DNA of 64,000 bases from Halichondria panicea (taxonomy: Eukaryota; Porifera; Demospongiae; Suberitida; Halichondriidae): positions 4,423,442 to 4,487,441 of the forward strand of contig NC_087392.1 in the NCBI RefSeq assembly GCF_963675165.1, in the 5' to 3' direction. Shown here in pieces: positions 24,186 through 33,043 of the stretch (its first letter is position 1; each line of letters starts with the position of its first letter). Under the pieces are notes generated by a model. It was not told the origin of the DNA, ran no database searches, and saw only the letters and a list, made by a program, of their open reading frames with translations. Position numbers and translations under genes: made by a program.

Positions 24186-24191
24186 CGCACT
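24186..24191. repeat. Target site duplication of element B, left copy (CGCACT)
   Basis: CGCACT precedes the terminal TATGG of element B. The second copy is at 32339-32344, beyond the later MITE insertion. The uninterrupted site is seen inverted (AGTGCG) at 5264-5269. Confidence 0.9.
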
Positions 24192-24339
24192 TATGGAATG
24201 CCATTTGTAACAAAAATCAGAGGCTCGCAATACGCGTTCTGAGCTCTTCGCGACGCGTTGCGAGCTGCTCACGACGCGTTCTGAACTATAAGCCTCGCAA
24301 CGCGTTCCCAAATTCTCGCGACGCGTTGCCAGACAAAAT
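24192..24339 (+). repeat. Element B left terminal inverted repeat, ACGCGT-rich
   Basis: About 148 bp match the inverse of 31431-31566. The tip shares TATGG.A.GCCA and GTAACAAAAAT with element A. The inner part holds several ACGCGT palindromes set in AACGCGTTSC-like units. One unit more is present here than at the right end. These could be transposase sites; they also resemble MluI cell-cycle box sequences and lie just upstream of both genes of the element, so a promoter role is possible. Confidence 0.88.
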
Positions 24340-25283
24340 TTCTTTGCCGACAAAAATCAGGTGATTCTAACACGTGATTCTACCTAGTCCTAGCCACGTG
24401 GCTGCAATATCAAAAATTGCAAAAAAATCTTGGCAGATACTGGTAGTAAAGCTGTGTTAGTTTGTTTGGGAGAAAGAAAAAGAGAAGTTTGTTTTAGAGC
24501 TAATTCCACAGAGGAAGAAGAATGGAAAGCGTTTATGGATGCTGTGCGCTGTACGTTTGCTGATGTGCTCCCAGGGTCCTCATCAGGATCATCAGGCAAT
24601 TTGATCGTTCAATTAAAGAATGAGAATTGGGAGGGAGAATTTGTTGATTTCCCCAAAAACTCCAAGATTACACACCACTCTGTGCTGAGGATTATTCCTC
24701 AAAGTGAATCCCTTAAGGTATAAAATAGTTAGAAATTTCTATTCCAGTCTTTATTAATTATGTGTTTTTTCAGGGAAAAGGGTTAGCTGAGAAAGGCTCC
24801 TACCTGTGCAAAAAGATGGGGAATCCTTCCCTGACTCAGAAGGAAAGGTTGGGACAGCTTTTCCGAGGAGGATCTAAGATTGGAGGTGGATCTGGAAGTA
24901 GAAAACGAAGTTTTGACCCCCAATCAGAAAGCGTAGTCCTTTCAAACCAGCGGAAAAAAAGAGCTGCCATAAGGAGTGTTCGGCCAGTAACGAGGGAGGT
25001 GATGCTTTTGAGTGAATACACCCCAAAGATCCCAAAGGGTAGATTCCGGACTGAATTGAAAGACAATGGACGCATGAAATCCCTCCAGTTCACCCGAACC
25101 ATGACACCAAAGGAAGCCAGTGATGTAATCATGAAAGGGTTCCACACTCTTGAAGGATTTTCGAAGTTTCAGTATTTGGACACCAACAAAGATGTGCTTG
25201 ATCTGAGCAGTAATCAAGTTTTGGCCGGGAACGATGTCATTGACAGACGAGGTGCTTTATACCTGTGTGAGAAGTGGAATGAA

Positions 25284-26068
25284 GTGAGTGCCAACCAGTT
25301 TATTACGCGTACTCACCTGGAAATGTGCCCCTGGTCTAAAACTAGTCTATAACTTTAATGTTTATTTCTTGCCCTTGGCCCCTCGGGCTATTAGCTGCAC
25401 ATCCCTCGTGCATGTATAATAATTATGCTTATTGCCAGCGGGTATAGTAGTCGTCTGGTCTGTTTGTGACAAGTGAATATACTCACCTGGGCGCTGCGTT
25501 TACAGCATGGAACACAACAAGTTATTAGTTTTGAAAGTGGTAGATTTCGACGATCAAAAGCTAAGAAGCTTGAACTTGCACGTTGCCCGACCTTTATTCG
25601 AGGTAGATCACATATTTGCAGCTGAAGTGATCCTTTACAGGCCTCTAGAATTGTACGTGTTGCTTCCTCCTCTAGTTTGTATAGTGCCCCATAATTATAA
25701 GTGCATAGTAGTTTCGTATTACCAGCCTGTTCTCATTAGTAATGTGGGCGGGAGAGAACAGTCTGGTATCCTCTTAAAACTCTCTGTGTCATGTTATATC
25801 TATTATATCATGTGCGTACTATGCTATAATTATGCATGAAGTGGAGTAAGCAACTCCCTGCACACAGACGGGCATTGTGATATAATTGTGTCATTCTACG
25901 TAGACACATACATGCATTGCGCAAGTAGAATTCTGATTGTAGCCCACCTGCCTAGCCATACATGGTCATGTAAACCCACTGAGTGTTTGTTAGTATTTAT
26001 AGTAGTTGGGGCCGTATTTTCGGATGAGTACTATAATTTAAAGCTTAATTCACTGTTATCTAACGCAG
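25284..26068. other. Intron 2 of HECT gene B with an R1 repeat
   Basis: About 25474-25605 is an R1-related segment (GCGTTTACAGCATGGA, ACACAACAAGTTATTAG, AAAGCTAAGAAGCTTGAAC). No gene is supported; the ORF at 25507-25839 runs through this repeat. Confidence 0.6.
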
Positions 26069-26134
26069 GGTGTCATTGACGCTACTACTGAGAGAATGGA
26101 AGTCACTAGCACACTGCCTCCCAGTTTGTCTGCC

Positions 26135-26790
26135 GGAGACTCCACTCCAAGTGTGTCTGCTTCTGCAGGTGTGTCTCCTCTCACAACTCCTCCAAGTGTG
26201 TCTCCTCTCACAACTCCTCCAAGTGTGTCTCCTCTCACGACCCCTCCAAGTGTGTCTGCTTCTCCAGGTGTGTCTCCTCTCACGACCCCTCCAAGTGTGT
26301 CTGCTCCTGCACCTCTCACGACTCCTCCAAGTGTGTCTGCTCCTCCAGGTGTGTCTCCTCTCACGACCCCTTCAAGTGTGTCTGCTCCTCCAGGTGTGTC
26401 TCTTCTCACGACTCCTCCAAGTGTATCTGCTCCTCCAGGTGTGTCTCCTCTCACGACCCCTCCAAGTGTGTCTGCTCCTCCAGGTGTGTCTCGTCTCACG
26501 ACTCCTCCAAGTGTATTTGCTCCTCCAGGTGTGTCTCCTCTCACGACCCCTCCAAGTGTGTCTGCTCCTCCAGGTGTGTCTCCTCTCACGACCCCTCCAA
26601 GTGTGTCTGCTCCTCCAGGTGTGTCTCCTCTCACGACCCCTCCAAGTGTGTCTGCTCCTCCAGGTGTGTATCCTCTCACGACTCCTCCAAGTGTATCTGC
26701 CCCTCCAGGTGTGTCTCTTCTCACGACTGTGTCTGCTTCTCCAGGTGTGTCTCTTCTCACGATCCCTTCAAGTGTGTCAGAAGATATTAA
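26135..26790 (+). repeat. 45-bp minisatellite coding the linker of HECT gene B
   Basis: About a dozen full or partial copies of a 15-codon unit, PSVSAPPGVSPLTTP, lie in frame within exon 3, along with shorter 18- to 30-bp variants. The repeat keeps three reading frames open, which explains the overlapping ORFs here. High Ser, Thr and Pro content suggests a flexible, possibly O-glycosylated or phosphorylated linker. Copy number is likely to vary between individuals. Confidence 0.9.
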
Positions 26791-27522
26791 CCAGAGGAGA
26801 GAACTTATACGGGAACAGAACTGGGAATATGAGGAAAGCCTTAGAGCAGATGAAGAAAAGGTATGCTCGTAATGTTTATAGTATAGTAAGTAACTTACCG
26901 AAATCTATTAGGATGCAAGAAGGTTGATGGACAGAGAGAGGGTAGACGTGAGCTTTTGTACTTATTAATTACTTCCATGTCTAACTTTATAATTTTAGAG
27001 ACTGGCTAGTTTAAGGGAGCAACTGGCAGAGAGGCTTGTCGCCAGATACTGTATGGAGGGGCATGGGAAACAACTTATGTTGAGACTTCCAGATGGGAAG
27101 ACGTTATCTGTTCGATTTCTTCAAGGAACCTAGATACAGGTAAGTTACAGCTGTCACGTAAAAGTGCTTACCATGCATGCAATATTTTTGTAGGTGTTGT
27201 ATCAGTACGTTTTTGTCAAAGGTGGAATTGATGTTCCTTTTGGAATATTCAACCTTTTCCCTCGGACCCTGCTTGATCACAACTCAGATACTCTCGTTGA
27301 AGACATTAGAGATGCAGTGCTAGCTGTTGAGACCAGTGGAGACAACTCTAACTCTGTCTTGTTCAATCCCACAGATTTCATTGAAGAGGTAAATGTTAAT
27401 GCATTGATTATTGTGTATGCTTTCTGCTAGTCAATAAATAAAGGCATGCACGCACTAATTGGTACTTTTTGGATTTTAGGGTATGACTGAAATAAGTGAG
27501 GTGGAGAAGGTTTTAAAGAAAG

Positions 27523-27963
27523 GTACTTACACACATTCTTACATTACACATAATTATTATTAGTCTTGGCCCCCCCGCCCCCGTAATTTTTGAAAAAAAA
27601 ATTTGGTACTGAATTGTGGTGGGTTTTGAGGTTGCCTTTTCTCGTTTTGTATTTGAGTTAAGTTCTAAGGGTGTCAAAATTGGGTTTGGTTTTGTATTTT
27701 TCTATGTGCACGAGTCAGCAAAACGTGTGTGTGTGCTCTTGGAGTACTTTTGTTTTTCTGAAGTAGTAGGACTTATTATTTTGTCTTGTAAGAGATCAGT
27801 AGATGTCAGTGACAGTGCTATTTTGGTCCATGCATATATAATTATACTCAAACACAAAATTCTCTCTAAAATGAGGGGTATCCCCTCCCCTCCCCCCCCC
27901 CCCCCGCTGTATGACACCTTGATGATGCATGGGTTGACTTACCCTTCTTTTCTATTCATGCAG
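27523..27963. other. Intron 7 of HECT gene B, with a poly-C tract
   Basis: No gene is supported. A C-rich run at about 27886-27905 includes at least 13 consecutive C. It matches in position the much longer intron 8 of the element A gene. Confidence 0.6.
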
Positions 27964-29054
27964 CTGAAACAGATCGTGAAGCATACTTAGAAAGTATCAC
28001 TACCTGTCGCTGGAGGATTACTCGCACTGTTATTCGTTCCGACATATTTGACTCTGTTTTATCACTTTACAGTGGTGAGCACATCAATGCTTTGCTCTTA
28101 GAGAATCCGTTAACGATCCAGTTTGAAGGTGAACAAGCTATTGACCTAGGGGGTGTTTGCCGCGAAATGTATTCCGCTTTCTTTGAAGAAATGTATAGGA
28201 GAGCTTTTGATGGCAACATCCTTTTGTCTCCAGTGGTACACCCCCAAATCGATTTTGGTGTCCTACCAAAGATCGGCACCGTCATCTCACATTGTTATGT
28301 TGCTTGTGGTGTTCTACCGATACGAATAGCTTTCCCTGCTCTAGTTCAATGTCTGTTGGGATTGTCAGCTGTGGTGTCAGATTTCATTCTCTGTGAAACG
28401 TTCATTGACAGCCTCAGCACATACGAGGCTGATAGCTTCAAACAAGCATTTGCTCAGATTACAGATGATCCTCAGCGGAAAAGCTTTAGTGAGGAGTTAT
28501 CCAGCAAGCTCATTGCAACATTCAGTCGATTTGGCAGTAGGACATATCCTACACCTACCAAGCTGAAGCAGATGCTGCTCCAAGTTGCTTCTTACGAGTT
28601 TTTGTTAAAGCCCGCTGCTGCTATCACAGCAATTAATCGAGGAATTCCACCTCTTCATGCCCCCTTTTGGCAAAAGCTGGGTGTTGCAGGAATTTTAGCT
28701 GTTTATAGGGCACAGACTGTGTCTCCAGCAAAAGTTCTCGGTATGCTCGATGAAGAGCAGGGGAAAACAGAGAATGAAGAACGTGTATTAGGTTACCTCC
28801 GGCAGTTTGTTGCTAGCTTATCTGAGGAAGATCTCCGGCTGTTTTTAAGATTTTGCACTGGCAGCACAGTATGTAATGGAGGCAAACTTGGTGTATCATT
28901 CAATGCACTAGAAGGTGTTGGTCGCAGGCCCATTGCACACACGTGTGAGCCTTGTCTTGAGTTATCTTCCAATTACTATACATTCCCTGAGTTTGTTACT
29001 GAGTTCAAGGCTTACCTTGCCAACGAATACTCCTGGATTATGGATGCTCTTTGA

Positions 29055-29728
29055 ATTAATAGACTGAACGTGTTACTCATTATTTTATCATCATTAATGT
29101 CACTTATTATCGTACAAAGGCGTTGACTCACTTTTTTTTGCATGTGTTGTGTGATTCCCAAATAATTATAATAATGGTTTTTGTGTTAAAAACAATTTTG
29201 GAAGAATTTAACAAGATTATATTTCTGACCTGATATTTGGGCTACATGCCTCTGTGTACCTAATTAACGGTGACCCATGCACGCTGTGCTTTAATAGTCA
29301 TAAAATAAAGTCAAAAATCAAGACAATTATAATTATAGGTCACAATAAATAACTTTGCAAGTGGTGGCACATTCGAATTCCATGTAGTCTAAGGGCCAAT
29401 TCTTACAGATCTAATATAAAAGGCTTGCATGTGCCTATAAATTATTATTCTCAACATTGATTCTAAATTAAAGGTGCCTATTATGCCAGCAGAGCTGTGG
29501 CTATAATTATGACAAAATCAATGTGCGGTTTTTCCTGATAGTTTGCCACAATTATTATACTTCCATGTACATAATATTGCTTAGGTAATTATAATTATAA
29601 TTATGGCCATGCTTGCAGTACTGTGTATAAATAAAAAATTCATTACATGCATGTTTGTGTTGACAAAGCCTAAAACACAGCAGAATTATAATTATTATTA
29701 TGTACAAAACAGATTGATTTTTGTACGA
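29055..29728. other. Convergent 3' spacer between HECT gene B and transposase B
   Basis: AT-rich DNA rich in ATAATTAT is seen here. Likely polyadenylation signals include AATAAA at ~29305 on + and the inverted TTTATT near 29629. No ORF of note is present. Confidence 0.55.
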
Positions 29729-31308
29729 CTAAAAGGTAGCAAACCATCCATGTAAAAGAGATAAAGCTCTCTCATATTTCTCTATTGCATAGTTGTCGCT
29801 AGGAGATAGTGGGTCAACCTGGGTAGTTAAGAGCTCTACCTGTTCTGATGACAACTGAACTCTTGACTCTGGAACTTGAACACTGGTTTCTTGTTCACCA
29901 ATCAATGAGTAATCATCTTCGTCATCTGCACCATCAACTCCATACGTGCCGTCTGTACTATCGAGGAAGTCAAGTGCCACAAGGCCAGAATGCCTAAGTC
30001 TTAAGCAACCGGAAACAAACAGTTGCCTGGGCGATGAATGGTGCATGGTGCGAAGACCATGATTATTCCACGCTGCCGCGAACAATTTAATACTTCTTCT
30101 TATCCTTGGAAGATACACAAAGTGCAGTGCAAATATATGCATTTCATTAAGGGGATCCAGCAATCCATGATATTCTAGGAAATAAAATAAGCGGTAGTAC
30201 ATTTTCGTTACACTTCTGTGCACATCACTCCAGAGGCGTTCGATCCTTTGGTTGTGGGTCGAACTTCCAGTAATCACACTATTCCGATTCAAACCATGAT
30301 GTTGTAACATATGTGCAGCCACTCTAATATTCTCCCCACCATAGTCGCACCTAATACGTGATGGAAGGCCATACTTAGTAGCAGCTTCTAGGAACAAATT
30401 GTAAACTGTATCGCCTCTATTATTTGTGCTGCATTCAATAAAAGTAATCATTCGGGAGTAGCCATCTATACAGCCATGGGTGACGAATCTCCAGCGAATG
30501 AGTTTGTGGTGCCCATCTAAAGAGTAAAAACACACACACTCACATTGATTACACATCTATAATAATTACTAAGCTTACCTAAGTGCCAGAGGGAATTAGG
30601 TCCGGGAACTGAATAAGGTCTTCGGCTATGTAGATTCCCTTGCCAACGAAGAGGAATAGTAAGTGGATCTATTCGACGTATACAACGTCTACACTGTTCA
30701 CGAGTGACATCATATCCTCTGGAACGTAAAGCTCCAAGAACAATCACCTCTCCAATATATGGCAACTCTGCCTTAAGATCTTTTAAGAGTGCCTCTAAGT
30801 CATCATCACTCAGTCTATTTAATGGATTATTCAACATACCACAATCAACACGCCTGCGGTAGATGGTCATTCGTGTTACACCCAATAGCAAAGCAATAGA
30901 GCTCCAAGTGAAATTCAGAGACTTGAGGTACACCAACTGCTCTTTAGGGATCACGAACTTTGGTCGTCCCCGTGCACCAGTATGTTCAAGGGGAGCACTG
31001 TACTGTGCCTCGTGGGAACTAACATTTATGTTTCTTTCATAATCTGTCCATACAGATAACAATGACGACAAAATGTCAAGTAGCTCAGCACACATGTGAT
31101 CATAGGTTTCAAATGAAGGGTCAGCTGAATAACTACTGTCTTCAATGGTAAGGGTTAGTACTTGTTTTATTCGAGAAAGATTGGTGAAACAATTGCGGAT
31201 CCTTTCAATGGCATATTCGGTAAATGACTCACTGGCATAACCTAGTTGTTGTTCCAGACTGCGTAGGAAACTGCCTACTTCCTCGAAGTACTCTGACCAG
31301 CCTGCCAT
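29729..31308 (-). CDS. DDE integrase-type transposase of element B (intact)
   Basis: Exon 1 is 30579-31308 and exon 2 is 29729-30516 on the minus strand, giving 505 residues. The phase-1 intron falls at exactly the same codon as in element A (WHL-D-GHHK). An RGRP hook, a helix-turn-helix (FTWSSIALLLGVTRMTIYRRR) and the DDE core are visible; the catalytic residues are D244, D301 (CDYGGEN) and E336 (QRIERLW), with the same D-34-E spacing. By eye, more than half of the core residues match the element A enzyme. The tail is again acidic. It begins 122 bp inside the right terminal repeat. With copy 1 of element A, it is one of two uninterrupted transposases in the window. Confidence 0.9.
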
Positions 31309-31430
31309 AAAAGCTAAATTCGATATTCAGTGAAGAGAGTCAGTCTGTCTGGACTCCGCCCAACTAGGCACTGCACCATAAATAGTCTGACCTTGGCTGA
31401 CCTTTCTGTCGCAATTGTTTGCATCACCTC

Positions 31431-31566
31431 ATTTTGTCTGGCAACGCGTCGCGAGAATTTGGGAACGCGTTGCAAGGCTTATACTCATTATAGTTCAGAA
31501 CGCGTCGTGAGCAGCTCGCAACGCGTATTGCGAGCCCCTGATTTTTGTTACAAACGGCATTCCATA
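31431..31566 (-). repeat. Element B right terminal inverted repeat
   Basis: This is the inverse of 24192-24339, with one ACGCGT-bearing unit missing and a few extra bases (CTCATTATAG region). It ends GGCATTCCATA at the border with the CG of the target duplication. Confidence 0.88.
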
Positions 31567-31568
31567 CG

Positions 31569-32331
31569 TAGACTCGCAAGCCACTCCCTTTTCTCTGATT
31601 GGACGGGGGCGGGAGAAAAGGGACTGGTGACTCTGGGCTACAGCTTGTGTAAATCAGGAATGCTATTAAATATTAATGTCACGTGCAAATTATCCAATTT
31701 ATTCTGATGCGTCAAAAGCTAAAGACACACAGAAGACAAGTATACAGATCTATTTAGCCAGCCTTTTGATTTTATAGATCCTTGTACCAGTGTCTGTTGT
31801 GCCATAACTTGTGGATTAGCATGGAACAGCTGATGAACGTAGAAATCTTGGCAGTCCTTCTTTGAACCGAGGAGTGGCAGCGATTTAAGACAGCTTGTAC
31901 AAGTCTGACTACTCTCAATTCAACTGCTGCCGTCTGCCATTATCTGTCTTGTATTGTACAGGTTATTAAAAGCTTTAGGCAACCAATGACTTTCGGCTGC
32001 CAGTTCTCATCACGTAAAACTAAAACAAGCTAATCTCTGCTGGTGTCTTAGATGACTATATCCTAGCTGAATGCCTGATGATGTTATTACTCCATCATCT
32101 TCTCTTTTCTAGCACTAGCATCCATTCTTAAACTGTAGCTAAGAAGCCCGCGATCACTTTTGCAGGCTACGCAATTCTACTTAACCTCACGCAATTTTTG
32201 GATCACGTGGAAAAATCAATGAATAATCTCTACCCAAATTCTGGTAGAGACACAAAATGTGTCCCAGAGTCACCAGTCCCTTTTCTCCCGCCCCCGTCCA
32301 ATCAGAGAAAAGGGAGTGGCTTGCGAGTCTA
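31569..32331. mobile_element. 763-bp Mutator-like non-autonomous element
   Basis: The 69-bp perfect terminal inverted repeats start TAGACTCGCAAGCCACTCCC (31569-31637) and return inverted at 32263-32331. A 9-bp duplication TTCCATACG lies at 31560-31568 and 32332-32340. Long inverted repeats with a 9-bp duplication are the hallmark of Mutator-like elements. No transposase is encoded. The target spans the last seven bases of element B and the first two of its target duplication, so this insertion is the youngest of the three nested here. Confidence 0.92.
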
Positions 32332-32338
32332 TTCCATA

Positions 32339-32476
32339 CGCACTCGATTACAGCACGTCTTGTAACGTTACAGCACGTCTTGTAACGATTACAGCACGTC
32401 TTGCATGCATGACGTTTTCCCTTACTTTATGACGTCCTATAGCGCTATTTATTTTTGTTACACTTGGCGTGTCATA
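32339..32476 (-). repeat. Element A right terminal tip plus right CGCACT copy
   Basis: CGCACT (32339-32344) is the second copy of element B's target duplication and also belongs to A's terminal repeat. It is followed by the inverted tandem units (TTACAGCACGTCTTGTAAC-like) and the tip CACTTGGCGTGTCATA. It matches 5133-5269 almost perfectly. Confidence 0.88.
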
Positions 32477-32482
32477 GGGGTG
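32477..32482. repeat. Target site duplication of element A, right copy (GGGGTG)
   Basis: The same six bases as at 5127-5132, directly after the terminal ATA of element A. Confidence 0.9.
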
Positions 32483-32751
32483 GGGCTTGAGTGCAGAGAA
32501 AAGAGGAGGCTGGGCTCATTTGTTGCAGAGTGCTTCCTGCACAAGGTGGAGTCACTAGTTGTCCATTCCAATGTTGAAGCAAGGCCAATGCAAAGGTTTT
32601 TTAGCAGAGAAGCAGAAATCATCTAGCTTGTCAAAGCAGGACATTTTCAAAAATAAAGCTGTTGCTAAGGCTTGCTGCTTTTATAGATACACTTCTTGCC
32701 TGAGGCAGCCAATGAAAAGTGGGATCTAAATCAGTTAGCACATTTGCATTC

Positions 32752-32827
32752 GGTATCTATGTGTTATAGTGTCCCTCATCCCTCGGGCAAAGCCCTCGTG
32801 ATTGGGACACTATAACACATAGATACC
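32752..32827. repeat. Foldback hairpin, 24-bp arms, CCCTCGGGC loop
   Basis: GGTATCTATGTGTTATAGTG pairs with CACTATAACACATAGATACC; the loop is CTCATCCCTCGGGCAAAGCC. Confidence 0.7.
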
Positions 32828-32921
32828 TCATGCCCATGTACTATCTATAACATATCTATAACTTACTTGGTATATTCCGTTGTCAGTAATTGTATGTAGC
32901 CAAGGTTTGCTAAATGAACTG

Positions 32922-33043
32922 TTTTGTCGGTGTCCATGTGATTTAGAAGCCCTCGGCACTTGTAGTACCTGCTACGCTCGTATTTGCTAAAGCAGCACGT
33001 GTCTTTGGGCTTCTAAATCCCATAGACACCTCCGAAACACTAT
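32922..33043. repeat. Foldback, imperfect arms, related to 4500-4630
   Basis: TGTTTTGTCGGTGTCC...ATTTAGAAGCCC pairs with GGGCTTCTAAAT...GACACCTCCGAAACA. The inner part ATTTAGAAG/CTTCTAAAT is shared with the element at 4500-4630. Confidence 0.6.

Larger units (their letters stand above)
20924..24191 (-). repeat. Right long inverted arm of element A (main part)
   Basis: This is the inverse of 5133-8222, continued at 32345-32476 after the nested element B. It contains the true 3' end of the HECT gene, a private ~69-bp tandem duplication, a private 270-bp MITE, the shared 148-bp MITE and transposase copy 2. Coding parts of the two arms differ at only a few positions, which means recent duplication or ongoing gene conversion. 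Confidence 0.88.
24430..29054 (+). pseudogene. UBX-HECT E3 ubiquitin ligase of element B, apparently decayed
   Basis: The exons are 24430-24717, 24774-25283, 26069-26860, 26912-26941, 26999-27139, 27194-27388, 27480-27522 and 27964-29054, 1030 codons in one frame with GT/AG borders. The order of domains matches the paralogue: N-terminal ubiquitin-like domain, second conserved domain (ending DVIDRRGALYL), repeat linker, FAF-like helix (NWEYEESLRADEEK), UBX (LMLRLPDGK...VLYQYVF...FPRTL) and HECT with the Cys in AHTCEPCL. Two faults are visible. The place of the paralogue's ATG reads TTG (24430) and the first in-frame ATG is at 24538. A TAG stop (27131-27133) cuts the UBX domain. The HECT exon is otherwise open and well conserved, so the damage is recent. 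Use of an upstream exon or an assembly error are alternatives. Confidence 0.8.
24192..31566. mobile_element. Element B: 7.4-kb integrase-type DNA transposon with UBX-HECT and transposase genes
   Basis: The element begins TATGGAATGCC and ends GGCATTCCATA, with terminal inverted repeats of ~140 bp and a 6-bp target duplication CGCACT. It holds just two genes in convergent order: UBX-HECT (+, 24430-29054) and transposase (-, 29729-31308). It lies 132 bp from the right end of element A and splits A's terminal repeat. Its proteins are clearly diverged from those of A, so it is a separate lineage of the same family. The transposase is open, while the HECT gene shows decay. Confidence 0.92.
5133..32476. 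mobile_element. Element A: large integrase-type DNA transposon carrying a UBX-HECT gene, with element B nested inside
   Basis: The element starts TATGGCACGCC and ends with the inverted form GGCGTGTCATA, flanked on both sides by GGGGTG. It is 27.3 kb as it stands and about 19 kb once element B and the Mutator-like MITE are set aside. Its parts in order are: left terminal repeat, transposase copy 1 (+), antisense fragment of the HECT 3' end, a 3.5-kb stretch without a recognised gene, the nine-exon UBX-HECT gene (+), transposase copy 2 (-), element B, the MITE and the right terminal repeat. The two ends are ~3.1-kb inverted arms that differ at few positions apart from insertions. The DDE transposase, short target duplication and absence of any reverse transcriptase or capsid ORF point to a cut-and-paste DNA transposon, probably of the eukaryotic IS3-like group; that name is from memory. 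Confidence 0.9.

Noticed and set aside
5264-24191. Reading 5264-24191 as one insertion flanked by an inverted AGTGCG/CGCACT
   Set aside because: The GGGGTG duplication and matching tips at 5133 and 32476 show the true ends of A; CGCACT belongs to the nested insertion of B.
26056-26927. Overlapping ORFs of 234 and 285 codons in other frames of the HECT B linker
   Set aside because: The 45-bp unit has no stop in these frames; the frame kept by the splice sites and domains is the 26069-26860 one.
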